Source of the DNA: Curtobacterium sp. BH-2-1-1
GTDB taxonomy: Bacteria; Actinomycetota; Actinomycetes; Actinomycetales; Microbacteriaceae
Reading direction: 5' to 3'
Assembly: GCF_001806325.1 (NCBI RefSeq)
Contig: NZ_CP017580.1
Location: 3,100,001-3,164,000 of the forward strand
DNA: 64,000 nt
The notes under the pieces are model-generated. The model did not search any database and had not been told where the DNA came from. It saw only the letters and a list, made by a program, of their open reading frames with translations. Made by a program: the position numbers and the translations under genes. Of the stretch, positions 33,561-41,714 are shown piece after piece; position 1 is the stretch's first letter, and the number at the start of each line of letters is the position of its first letter.

Positions 33561-34724
33561 ATGACCGAGCAGCTCGATCGAGCAGCGATCGACCCGGGTC
33601 CGGTGTGGCCGGTGTTGACCGATGCGACGAGGTCCGCCCTGCGCGAGATCCTCGTGCACGGTGTGCTCTCCCGTGCGGAGATCGCTCGGTCGCTCGGCCT
33701 CTCGCGGGCGAGTCTCACGCGGGCCGTGCGGACGCTCCAGGAACACGGGTTCGTGATCGAGGTCGGTACGGGGGTGCGTGGCGCCACCGGTCGGCCGTCG
33801 GAGCTCCTCCGGACGAGCGAGGGCGTGTGGGAGTTCGTGGGCGTGAAGCTCACGCAGGACCGTCTGTACGCGGCGGTCACGGACCTCGCGGGACGGGTAC
33901 TTGCGCTGCACGAGGAGGTGCTGCGCGACGCATCGCCCGACGCGCTGGTCGCCCAGGTCGGCGAGGTCGTCGACCGGCTCCGGGCAGCGTCGCCGGCGAT
34001 CTGCTCGCTCGGCGTCTCGGTGCCCGGCGACGTGGTCACCCGTGACGGCGTGACCCTGGTCGAGGTGTCGCAGTTCCTCGGCTGGCGCGACGTCCCGCTG
34101 TCGGACATGCTCGAGCGCCGGACGGGGCTCGTGACCTTCACGGTGAACGACGTCGACGCGCTCACGGCGAAGGAGCACTGGATCGGCGCCGGCGCGGGCG
34201 TCACCTCGATGGCACTCGTCACGGTCGGGGCGGGCGTCGGGTTCGGGTTCGTCACGAACGGCGAGGTGTCGGAGGGCGCCCACGGTCGGTTCGGTCGCGT
34301 CGGGCACCTGCCCGTGTACGGCGGCGGTCCGGACTGCGGGGTCGGGCACGCGGGCTGCGTGTCGAGCTACTTGCCGAGCTCCATCGTGGCGCGGAACGCC
34401 GGCCACGAGGACGCCGGGTACGACGCGGTGGTCGACCTGGCCCGCGCGGGGGACGAGCGGGCGCTCCAGGCCCTCCGCGACGCCGGCACCGCCCTGGGTG
34501 TCCTCCTGTCGACGGTGGTGACGCTGGTGGACCCGGAGTCCATCGTGCTGACCGGCGACGGCCTGCCCGTGTACGACCTCGCCCGCGCCGAGGTGGACGC
34601 GGCGTTCTGGCAGGGCCTCCGCCCGTACGAGCCCGCCGTGACCATCGTCGTGCAACCGTTCGAGTTCTCCGAGTGGGCGCGTGCGGCCGCGGTCCTCGCG
34701 GTCCGCCGACTCCTCCGCTTCTGA
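33561..34724 (+). CDS. ROK-family transcriptional regulator
   Basis: This 387-aa protein has an N-terminal winged helix-turn-helix (LSRAEIARSLGLSRASLTRAV, first part) followed by a ROK sugar-kinase-like domain. The glycine-rich TVGAGVGFGFV is visible. Two ROK hallmarks are altered: the sugar-binding E-x-GH is RVGH (GRFGRVGHLPV), and the zinc motif CxCGxxGCxE is reduced to DCGVGHAGCVSS. It may therefore bind ligand differently from NagC/XylR types. AAGGGGA precedes the ATG, and a TATGAT -10 candidate lies at 33532-33537. It stands directly upstream of the GH42 and GH36 genes and is the likely repressor of the glycan locus; that role is inferred. Confidence 0.88.
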   Translation: MTEQLDRAAIDPGPVWPVLTDATRSALREILVHGVLSRAEIARSLGLSRASLTRAVRTLQEHGFVIEVGTGVRGATGRPSELLRTSEGVWEFVGVKLTQDRLYAAVTDLAGRVLALHEEVLRDASPDALVAQVGEVVDRLRAASPAICSLGVSVPGDVVTRDGVTLVEVSQFLGWRDVPLSDMLERRTGLVTFTVNDVDALTAKEHWIGAGAGVTSMALVTVGAGVGFGFVTNGEVSEGAHGRFGRVGHLPVYGGGPDCGVGHAGCVSSYLPSSIVARNAGHEDAGYDAVVDLARAGDERALQALRDAGTALGVLLSTVVTLVDPESIVLTGDGLPVYDLARAEVDAAFWQGLRPYEPAVTIVVQPFEFSEWARAAAVLAVRRLLRF

Positions 34725-34725
34725 C

Positions 34726-34790
34726 TTAGTTACCCGAGTTGACAAACGCCTTCGACGGGCGGGATGCTGGTCCGGTCCACCCGTCGAAGG
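34726..34790 (+). promoter_or_regulatory. GH42 promoter with 11-bp inverted repeat operator
   Basis: TTGACA (34739-34744), an 18-nt spacer and GATGCT (34763-34768) form a good promoter. CCTTCGACGGG (34749-34759) and CCCGTCGAAGG (34780-34790) are perfect inverted repeats flanking the -10, 31 bp apart centre to centre; the right arm runs into the AAGGAG ribosome site. TTAGTTA (34726-34732), just upstream of the -35, matches a motif in the divergent promoter region at 41645-41652. Confidence 0.55.
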
Positions 34791-34797
34791 AGATGTC

Positions 34798-36813
34798 GTG
34801 ACCCCTGCTCGTTCCGTGCCCTGGCCCACCGAGGACCTGTCGTTCGGTGGTGACTACAGCCCCGAGCAGTGGCCGCGCTCGGTGTGGGACGAGGACGTCC
34901 GACTCATGCGCGAGGCCGGTGTGAACCTCGTCACGGTCGGGGTCTTCTCGTGGGGGCTCCTCGAGCGGTCACCGGGGGAGTACACCTGGGACTGGCTCGA
35001 CGACGTACTCGACCTGCTGCACGACAACGGCATCGCGGTGGACCTCGCGACACCGACCGCCGCCCCGCCGAACTGGCTGCTCACGGCGCACCCCGAGATC
35101 CTGCCCGTCGACGCGACCGAACGCCGCGAGCGTCCCGGTGGCCGACTCGGCTGGTGCCCGGCCTCGCCGGTGTTCCGCGCGCACGCGCTCCGGATCGCCG
35201 GCGCCCTGGCCGAACGGTACGGGGAGCACCCCGCGGTCCGGCTCTGGCACGTGAGCAACGAGCTCGGCGGCGGGAACGGCCGCTGCTACTGCGAGGTCTC
35301 GGCAGCCGACTTCCGGCGCTGGCTCCGCGCGCGGTACGACGACGTCGGCGCAGCGAACGCCGCGTGGGGCACCGCCTTCTGGGGGCACACCTACACGTCG
35401 TTCGACGAGGTCTCCCCGCCGCGCGGCGTCGGTGGGGCGCCGAACCCGGGGCTCGCCCTCGACTTCGAGCGCTACTCGTCGGACGCGCTCCTCGCCCACT
35501 TCGAGGCCGAGAAGGCCGTCATCGAGCAGCACTCGGCGGCACCCGTCACGACGAACTTCATGGTGGGCGCCGGTTCCCAGGTCGTCGACTACGCCGAGTG
35601 GGCCCGCCACGTCGCGATCCCGGCGAACGACCACTACACGCTGGTCGACGACCCCGACCGCGCCGAGGACCTCGCGGCCGCTGCCGACCGCATGCGCGGG
35701 ATGACCCGCGACGGCGGTCCGTGGCTGCTCATGGAGCACTCGACCGGGGGCCCGAGCTGGCAGCAGCGGAACCGGGCGAAGGAACCCGGCGAGATCCTCC
35801 GCAACTCGCTCGCCCACGTCGCACGCGGGTCGGACGGCGCGCTCTTCTTCCAGTGGCGCGCGTCGACCGCCGGCGCCGAGCAGTTCCACTCCGCGATGGT
35901 CCCGCACGCCGGCACCCGGAGCCGCGTCTGGCGCGAGGTCTGCGCCCTCGGCCGCGCACTCCGCGCCCTCGGGCCGGTCCAGGGCGCCCCGGTCGAAGGT
36001 GCCCGCGTCGCGATCGTCGTGGACGAGGCGTCCGGCTGGGCGCTCCAGTCCGGACTGAAGCCGCACCGGGGACTCCGGTACGGGCACGAGCTCCGTGCCT
36101 GGCACACCGCGTTCTGGCGCCGCCAGGTCCTGACCGACGTCGTCCCGCTCGACGCCGACCTGTCCGGGTACGACGTCGTGGTGCTCCCGACCCTCTTCGT
36201 CGTCGACGACGCGGCCGCGGCGCGGATCAGCGCCGTCGTGGAGCACGGCGCGACGCTCCTGGTGACCTACGCCTCGGGGATCGTGGACGAGACCGCGCGG
36301 GTCCGCACCGGTGGCTACCCGGGTGCGTTCCGCGACGTGCTCGGCGTGTGGTCGGAGGAGTTCACCCCGCTGCAGCGCGACGAGCGCGTCCTGCTCGACG
36401 ACGGCACAGTCGTCACCGACTGGGCGGAGGACGTGGTCGTCGAGGCCGCCGACGTCGTCCTCCGGCACGTCGACGGGCCGCTCGCGGGCCGCCCCGCGGT
36501 CACACGCCGCGCCGCCGGCGGCGGCGCCTGGTACGTCTCGGCGATGCTCGACGCGGACGGGGTGCAACGGATCGTGGACCGGATCGTCGAGGAGCGCGCG
36601 ATCGCGCGGACCGTCACCGCGCCTCCAGGCCTGGAGGCAGTGCGTCGCGTCCGGCAGGACGGCACCGGGATCCTGTTCCTCCTGAACCACCGCACCGACG
36701 ACGTCGTCCTGTCGGCCGCCGGGACCGACCTGCTCGACGGCTCCGGGCACGGCCCGGAGACCGTCGTGCCCGCCGGCGGCGTCCGTGTGCTCCTCGAGGA
36801 GGCGACGGCATGA
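34798..36813 (+). CDS. GH42 beta-galactosidase
   Basis: This 671-aa glycoside hydrolase is predicted to release terminal beta-galactose from oligosaccharides. The TIM-barrel domain opens with FGGDYSPEQWP and contains VGVFSWGLLERSPGEYTWDW. The acid/base is Glu155 in WHVSNELGG and the nucleophile is Glu313 in LLMEHSTGGPSW; both are typical GH42. A trimerisation (beta-galactosidase A) domain at about 390-590 and a small beta domain complete the protein. It has no signal peptide, so it acts in the cytoplasm on imported sugars. The GTG at 34798 has AAGGAG upstream. The gene overlaps the GH36 gene by 4 nt. An 18-bp perfect palindrome made of repeat-family sequence lies inside it at 36621-36638. Confidence 0.92.
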   Translation: MTPARSVPWPTEDLSFGGDYSPEQWPRSVWDEDVRLMREAGVNLVTVGVFSWGLLERSPGEYTWDWLDDVLDLLHDNGIAVDLATPTAAPPNWLLTAHPEILPVDATERRERPGGRLGWCPASPVFRAHALRIAGALAERYGEHPAVRLWHVSNELGGGNGRCYCEVSAADFRRWLRARYDDVGAANAAWGTAFWGHTYTSFDEVSPPRGVGGAPNPGLALDFERYSSDALLAHFEAEKAVIEQHSAAPVTTNFMVGAGSQVVDYAEWARHVAIPANDHYTLVDDPDRAEDLAAAADRMRGMTRDGGPWLLMEHSTGGPSWQQRNRAKEPGEILRNSLAHVARGSDGALFFQWRASTAGAEQFHSAMVPHAGTRSRVWREVCALGRALRALGPVQGAPVEGARVAIVVDEASGWALQSGLKPHRGLRYGHELRAWHTAFWRRQVLTDVVPLDADLSGYDVVVLPTLFVVDDAAAARISAVVEHGATLLVTYASGIVDETARVRTGGYPGAFRDVLGVWSEEFTPLQRDERVLLDDGTVVTDWAEDVVVEAADVVLRHVDGPLAGRPAVTRRAAGGGAWYVSAMLDADGVQRIVDRIVEERAIARTVTAPPGLEAVRRVRQDGTGILFLLNHRTDDVVLSAAGTDLLDGSGHGPETVVPAGGVRVLLEEATA

Positions 36814-38972
36814 CCGTCGTGGACGGCGAGGAGGCGCGGGCAGCCGTGCCCGCGGCGGTGACGCGCGTCCACGCGCTGCGCGCAGCCGGGGTGGGTGTCG
36901 TCGTCGCGACCCGTGTCGACGGCCTGCCCGAGGTGCTGCACTGGGGGCGGGACGTCGGCGAGGTCGTGCCGGAGGACGCGGACGACCTCGTGCTCGCCGT
37001 CGCGCGGGCGGTCTCACCGAGCGCGTTCGACGCCCCGTGGCCGGTGACGATCCTGCCCACCGAACAGGACGGGTGGGAGGGGCGGCCCGGGATCGCCGGA
37101 CAGGTCGGCGGTCGTCCGCTCGTCCCGGTGTGGCGCGACGTCGTGGTGCACGTCGAGGGACAGCTGCTCGTGGTCGACGCCGCGTCGGACGAGGTGGCGC
37201 TGCACAGCGAGTTCGCCCTCGACGACGCCGGGGTCCTGCGGGTGCGGCACGCGCTGACGAACAGCGGCACGGCCGACGTCGAGGTGCAGGCGCTCGAAGC
37301 GGTGCTGCCGGTGGGGGAGCGTGCCGCCGAGGTGCTCGACCTCGCCGGACGGTGGACCCGCGAGCGGACCCCGCAGCGGCGGGCGATGACCGACGGTGTG
37401 CACGTGCGCGAGAGCCGCCGGGGGCGGACCGGGCACGACGCCCCGACCCTCACGGTGCTCGGGACCCCGGGGTTCGACGACACCACCGGCGAGCTGTGGG
37501 CGGTGCACCCGGCGTGGAGCGCGGACTCCGTGCACCGGTACGACCAGCTCGCCGAGGCCCGTCCCGTGCTCGGCGCGGGGGAGCTCCTGCGCGCGGGCGA
37601 GGTCTTGCTCCGTCCGGGCGAGACGTTCACCACGCCCGACACCGTCTTCGTCTGGACCGACGGCGGGCTCGACGGGGTCGCCGCCCGCCTCCACGACTCC
37701 CTCCGCGCGCGCCCCGGGCACCCACGGACCCCGCGTCCCGTCGTGCTGAACACCTGGGAGGCCGTCTACTACCGGCAGGAGCTGGAGCCGCTGCTCGCAC
37801 TCGCGCGGGTCGCTGCAGACGTCGGTGTCGAACGGTTCGTCCTCGACGACGGCTGGTTCACCGGGCGCCGCTCCGACACCACGGCCCTCGGCGACTGGAC
37901 GGTCGACGCCGACGTCTGGCCGCAGGGCCTCGGCCCGCTCGTCGCCGGAGTCCGATCGCTCGGCATGGACTTCGGGCTGTGGTTCGAGCCGGAGATGGTG
38001 AGCCCGGTGTCCGAGCTCGCGGTCGACCACCCGGACTGGCTCCTGCAGGACCCCGGGCGCACTCGGACGTGGCGGCACCAGTACGTGCTCGACCTCGCCC
38101 GCGCGGACGTCCGCGAGCACGTGCTCGACCGGATGTCGGCGGTGATCGGCGCGCACCACGTCGACTTCGTGAAGTGGGACCAGAACCGCGACGTCGTGCA
38201 GACCGTGCACGCCGGCCGGGTCGGCCTCGACGCGCACACCCGCGGTGCCTACGCGGTCATGGATGAGCTCCGTCGCCGACACCCCTGGCTGGAGATCGAG
38301 GCGTGTGCGTCCGGCGGCGCCCGGGTCGACCTGGGCGTCCTCGAACGCGCCGACCGGGTGTGGGCCTCGGACTCGAACGACGCGATGGAACGGCTGCCGA
38401 TCCAGCGGTGGACCGAGCTCCTGCTGCCGCTCGAGCTCATCGGGTCGCACGTCGGCCCGGAGGTGTCGCACACCACCGGGCGGCACCTCGACCTCGACTT
38501 CCGGATGGCGGTGTCGCTCTTCGGCAGCGCCGGCATCGAGACCGACGTCACCCGGTGCAGCCCCGCGGAGCTCGACCGGCTGCGGGAGTGGACCGCGCTC
38601 TACAAGCGGGAGCGGGGACTGCTGCACTCCGGGCGGCTGCACCACGTCGAGCTCGGGGACCCCGGGCTCGCGACGACGGCGGTCGTCGCGCGCGATCGGT
38701 CTCGAGCCCTCGTGCGGGTCGCCCGGACCGTGACGGGTCCGCGGTCCCTGGCCGTGCCGCTGCGCCTGCGCGGACTCGACCGGGAGCGCCGGTACCGGGT
38801 CGCGCCGGTGACGGGGTTGCGGGTGCCGAAGGGGGTCGACGTGACCCGGACGCCGTGGATCGAGCGGGGGAGCGTGGAGCTGTCCGGCGCGGTGCTCGAG
38901 GACGTGGGGGTGCGGCTGCCCGCGCTGGCGCCGGGAACCGCGCTCGTGCTCGAGGTGCAGGCGACCGGCTGA
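36810..38972 (+). CDS. GH36 alpha-galactosidase
   Basis: This 720-aa retaining alpha-galactosidase follows the usual architecture: an N-terminal beta-sandwich (to about residue 310), a TIM barrel with VLNTWEAVYY, FVLDDGWFTGRR and WFEPEMVSP, then a C-terminal beta domain. The nucleophile is Asp457 in VKWDQNRD and the acid/base is Asp521 in VWASDSNDAMER. It lacks a signal peptide. Translation is coupled to the GH42 gene through ATGA. It would remove alpha-1,6-galactose side groups from raffinose-type or galactomannan oligosaccharides; which of these is not shown. A GGAGGCGCGG arm lies in the first codons (36830-36839). Confidence 0.92.
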   Translation: MTVVDGEEARAAVPAAVTRVHALRAAGVGVVVATRVDGLPEVLHWGRDVGEVVPEDADDLVLAVARAVSPSAFDAPWPVTILPTEQDGWEGRPGIAGQVGGRPLVPVWRDVVVHVEGQLLVVDAASDEVALHSEFALDDAGVLRVRHALTNSGTADVEVQALEAVLPVGERAAEVLDLAGRWTRERTPQRRAMTDGVHVRESRRGRTGHDAPTLTVLGTPGFDDTTGELWAVHPAWSADSVHRYDQLAEARPVLGAGELLRAGEVLLRPGETFTTPDTVFVWTDGGLDGVAARLHDSLRARPGHPRTPRPVVLNTWEAVYYRQELEPLLALARVAADVGVERFVLDDGWFTGRRSDTTALGDWTVDADVWPQGLGPLVAGVRSLGMDFGLWFEPEMVSPVSELAVDHPDWLLQDPGRTRTWRHQYVLDLARADVREHVLDRMSAVIGAHHVDFVKWDQNRDVVQTVHAGRVGLDAHTRGAYAVMDELRRRHPWLEIEACASGGARVDLGVLERADRVWASDSNDAMERLPIQRWTELLLPLELIGSHVGPEVSHTTGRHLDLDFRMAVSLFGSAGIETDVTRCSPAELDRLREWTALYKRERGLLHSGRLHHVELGDPGLATTAVVARDRSRALVRVARTVTGPRSLAVPLRLRGLDRERRYRVAPVTGLRVPKGVDVTRTPWIERGSVELSGAVLEDVGVRLPALAPGTALVLEVQATG

Positions 38973-38977
38973 CCGGG

Positions 38978-39011
38978 GTGGACGGGCCGGGCACGCGCCC
39001 GGCCCGTCCAC
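38978..39011. terminator. bidirectional terminator between GH36 and GH2 genes
   Basis: GTGGACGGGCCGGGC (38978-38992) pairs perfectly over 15 bp with 38997-39011 around an ACGC tetraloop. It lies between the convergent stop codons. Confidence 0.78.
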
Positions 39012-39014
39012 GCC

Positions 39015-41606
39015 TCAGGGCAGGAGGTCGCCCGCGTGCCGGAGCACCAGGTGCCCGGCCAACGCCTCCACGTCGATGCCCGCCGCGCGCGTGACCTCGA
39101 ACACCGCCGACTCGCCGGGCAGCAGCGACACCAGCCCCTCGTCGACCCGGGCCGTGGCGACCACCCGGTCCGGGAACAGCGCGAGGTCCCGCACGTACGC
39201 CGTCGCCGTGACCGTGACCCGCGCTCCCTCCGGCGTCGCCGCGACGTCGACCGAGAACGGTCGACGCCCGAGGCGCTGGTCGACGACCTCCGCGAAGTCG
39301 TGCACACGCCGCCCCGAGGTCGACCCGGTCACCACGAGCACCTCACCCGAGCGGTCCTGCGGCGCCGCGACCTCGACGGGCAGCGTGATCCGGACCGCGT
39401 CCGCCGGGTCGACCGAGACGGTCGCCGTGGTCGTCGCGAGCACCGTGCCGTCGAACGCGCGGCGCTCGACGACGACCTCGTCGGTGACGGGCGCACCGCC
39501 GGCGTTCACGACGACGACGTCGAGCCCGTCGCCCGCCGTCGACCGCTGGACCGTCGCGAGGACCTCGCGGTAGGCCTGTCGGACCGCGTACCAGACCGGC
39601 TTCCGGTGCCCGGCGTGGTCGACGAGTGCCCAGGACACCACGGGCCAGTCGTCGTTGAGCTGCCAGACGACCATGCCGGTGTTGTCCGGCGTGCGGGACC
39701 GGAACCACTCCATGCCGAAGCGGATCGCGTGCGCCTGGTTGAGCTGCGCGGCCCAGTGCCAGTCCTCGATGGTCGTCGGCGCCGGGAGGTGCCCGCGCAT
39801 GCCGTCGGCGAGCTTCCGGTTGCCCTCGTGCGCCTTCTGGTGCACGAGCATCTCGTGGCCGTCCGGGTCGAGCGGCTCGTCGTGCACCACCGCGGTGAGG
39901 GTCGACCACGCGGGCGGCCCCTGGAACCCGAACTCGGCGACGAACCGCGGCTGCCAGTCGGCGTAGGCGGTGTAGTCCTTCGTGTTCCAGACGTCCCAGA
40001 TGTGCACGCTGCCGTTCCGCTCGTCGTTCGGCGTCAGGTACTCGTCGAACGAGAACGGGCTCCCGGGGGTGTACGGCCGGGTCGGGTCGAGCTCCGCGAC
40101 GATCGCGGGCAGCAGGGAACGGTAGTACCCGTTGCCCCAGGTGCGACCGACGAGCGACGGCCGCCACCCCCACTCGGCGTACGCCACGAGGTTCTCGTTG
40201 TTGCCGTTCCACACCACGAGCGAGGGGTGGGGACTGAGGCGGGTGACGGCCTCGCGGACCTCGGGCTCGACCTCGTCGGCCAGCCAGGGTTCCTCGGCGT
40301 AGGCCGCGCAAGCGAACAGGAAGTCCTGCCAGACGAGGATCCCGAGCTCGTCGCACCGGTCGTACAGGTCGTCGGACTCGTAGACCCCGCCGCCCCAGAT
40401 CCGGAGCAGGTTGACGTTCGCCTCGACCGCGTCGTCGATCCGCTCGGCGTAGCGCTCGGCCGTCATCTCGGTGAGGTACGCGTGGTCCGGGATCCAGTTC
40501 GCCCCGCGCACGATGACGGGCCGGTCGTTGACCCGCAGGAGGAACGGCGCGCCACCCGCGTCGGCAGCCGTGTCGAGGGTGACGGTCCGGAACCCCACCC
40601 GGCCGGTCCAGACGTCGTCACCGACCTCGACCCGGACGTCGTACAGGGGCTGGTCGCCGTGGCCGCGCGGCCACCAGACGGCGACCTCGGGGACCTCGAG
40701 CCGCACGACGGCGGAGCCGGTCGTGCGGTCCGGACCGGTCGCGACGGGTCGCGCGCCGACGACCCGGCCGGCGGTGTCGGCGGGGTCGGTGGGGCGGACG
40801 GGAGGCGCGGTGTCGGAACCGGGGTGCGCTGCGGACGCGTGGTGCGGGGCCAGGGTGATCCGGGCCTCCAGTCCGGCATCCGCGTCACCACCCGCGGACG
40901 CGACGGGCGCGCTGCCGATGGCCTGCGAGAAGGCGCCGGAGGAACCGGCGAACTCGACGTCGACGTGCGCCGTGAGCACGCCGGTGGTGCCGTCGACGTC
41001 GACGAGCGGGCGGACGGCCGCGATGCGGACGCCGCTCCAGGACTCGATGCCGATCGACTTCCAGATGCCGCTCGTCGCGACGTCGACGCCCCAGTCCCAG
41101 CCGAAGTTCGACGCGTTCTTCCGCAGCGCGTTGTACGGGTGGTGGTTGACGTGCGGGAGCTCGCCGCCGTGCAGCTCGGAGAGCCGGACGGCCGCGGGCA
41201 CGGGCGCGTCGAACGTGACGACGAGCTCGTTCGCGCCCGGTCGGAGCAGGTGTCCGACGGGGAACCGGTACGAGCGGTGCTGGTTCGCGGTGGTGCCGAC
41301 GACGATGCCGTTGAGCTCGATCGTCGCGAGCGTGTCGAGTCCGTCCGCGACGAGGTCGTGGCGGCGCAACCCGGTGCCGTCGGCCCAGTCGAACGTCCGC
41401 CGGTACCGCCAGACCGTGTCGCCGATCCACTGCGTCGCGGCCTCGCCGTCACCGTCGAACGGATCGGGGATCCTGCTGGCGCGCAGCAGGTCGGTGTGCA
41501 CGCAGCCGGGCACCACCGCCTGCACCGGGTCGCGGTGGGCATCGGCCTCCGGTGGACCGGCCACCGCCTCGAGGGTCCAGTGGCCGTCCAGTGTCGTGCG
41601 CTCCAT
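39015..41606 (-). CDS. GH2 beta-mannosidase
   Basis: This 863-aa exo-beta-mannosidase (GH2) is predicted to hydrolyse beta-1,4-mannosyl units from the non-reducing end in the cytoplasm. A sugar-binding domain (GHWTLEAV, VPGCVHTDLLRA, DTVWRYRRTF) is followed by an Ig-like domain and the TIM barrel with LLRIWGGGVYESDDLYD and LGILVWQDFLFACAAY. The acid/base is Glu471 in WNGNNENL and the nucleophile is Glu558 in VAEFGFQG. Residues of about 240-300 form an unusual Ala/Pro/Thr-rich insertion (HHASAAHPGSDTAPPVRPT and onward) that coincides with GGAGGCGCGG-family sequence in the DNA. GAGGAGG precedes the ATG. It is divergent from the ABC importer operon. Confidence 0.92.
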   Translation of the reverse strand: MERTTLDGHWTLEAVAGPPEADAHRDPVQAVVPGCVHTDLLRASRIPDPFDGDGEAATQWIGDTVWRYRRTFDWADGTGLRRHDLVADGLDTLATIELNGIVVGTTANQHRSYRFPVGHLLRPGANELVVTFDAPVPAAVRLSELHGGELPHVNHHPYNALRKNASNFGWDWGVDVATSGIWKSIGIESWSGVRIAAVRPLVDVDGTTGVLTAHVDVEFAGSSGAFSQAIGSAPVASAGGDADAGLEARITLAPHHASAAHPGSDTAPPVRPTDPADTAGRVVGARPVATGPDRTTGSAVVRLEVPEVAVWWPRGHGDQPLYDVRVEVGDDVWTGRVGFRTVTLDTAADAGGAPFLLRVNDRPVIVRGANWIPDHAYLTEMTAERYAERIDDAVEANVNLLRIWGGGVYESDDLYDRCDELGILVWQDFLFACAAYAEEPWLADEVEPEVREAVTRLSPHPSLVVWNGNNENLVAYAEWGWRPSLVGRTWGNGYYRSLLPAIVAELDPTRPYTPGSPFSFDEYLTPNDERNGSVHIWDVWNTKDYTAYADWQPRFVAEFGFQGPPAWSTLTAVVHDEPLDPDGHEMLVHQKAHEGNRKLADGMRGHLPAPTTIEDWHWAAQLNQAHAIRFGMEWFRSRTPDNTGMVVWQLNDDWPVVSWALVDHAGHRKPVWYAVRQAYREVLATVQRSTAGDGLDVVVVNAGGAPVTDEVVVERRAFDGTVLATTTATVSVDPADAVRITLPVEVAAPQDRSGEVLVVTGSTSGRRVHDFAEVVDQRLGRRPFSVDVAATPEGARVTVTATAYVRDLALFPDRVVATARVDEGLVSLLPGESAVFEVTRAAGIDVEALAGHLVLRHAGDLLP

Positions 41607-41635
41607 CGCGCCTCCTCACGTCGTCGTGCAAGCTC

Positions 41636-41676
41636 TTGACCGGGTTAGTTTAGCCGTGTAACAATCGCGGTCACAA
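41636..41676. promoter_or_regulatory. overlapping divergent promoters for GH2 and ABC importer
   Basis: Plus strand: TTGACC (41636-41641), 17 nt, TAACAA (41659-41664). Minus strand: TTGTGA (41676-41671), 18 nt, TAAACT (41652-41647). The shared centre GGGTTAGTTTAGCC contains the TTAGTT(T)A motif seen before the GH42 promoter, so one regulator could control both directions. Confidence 0.5.
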
Positions 41677-41714
41677 CGACCAGGCCTGCGACGGAGCAGA
41701 CCGAGAGGACAACG

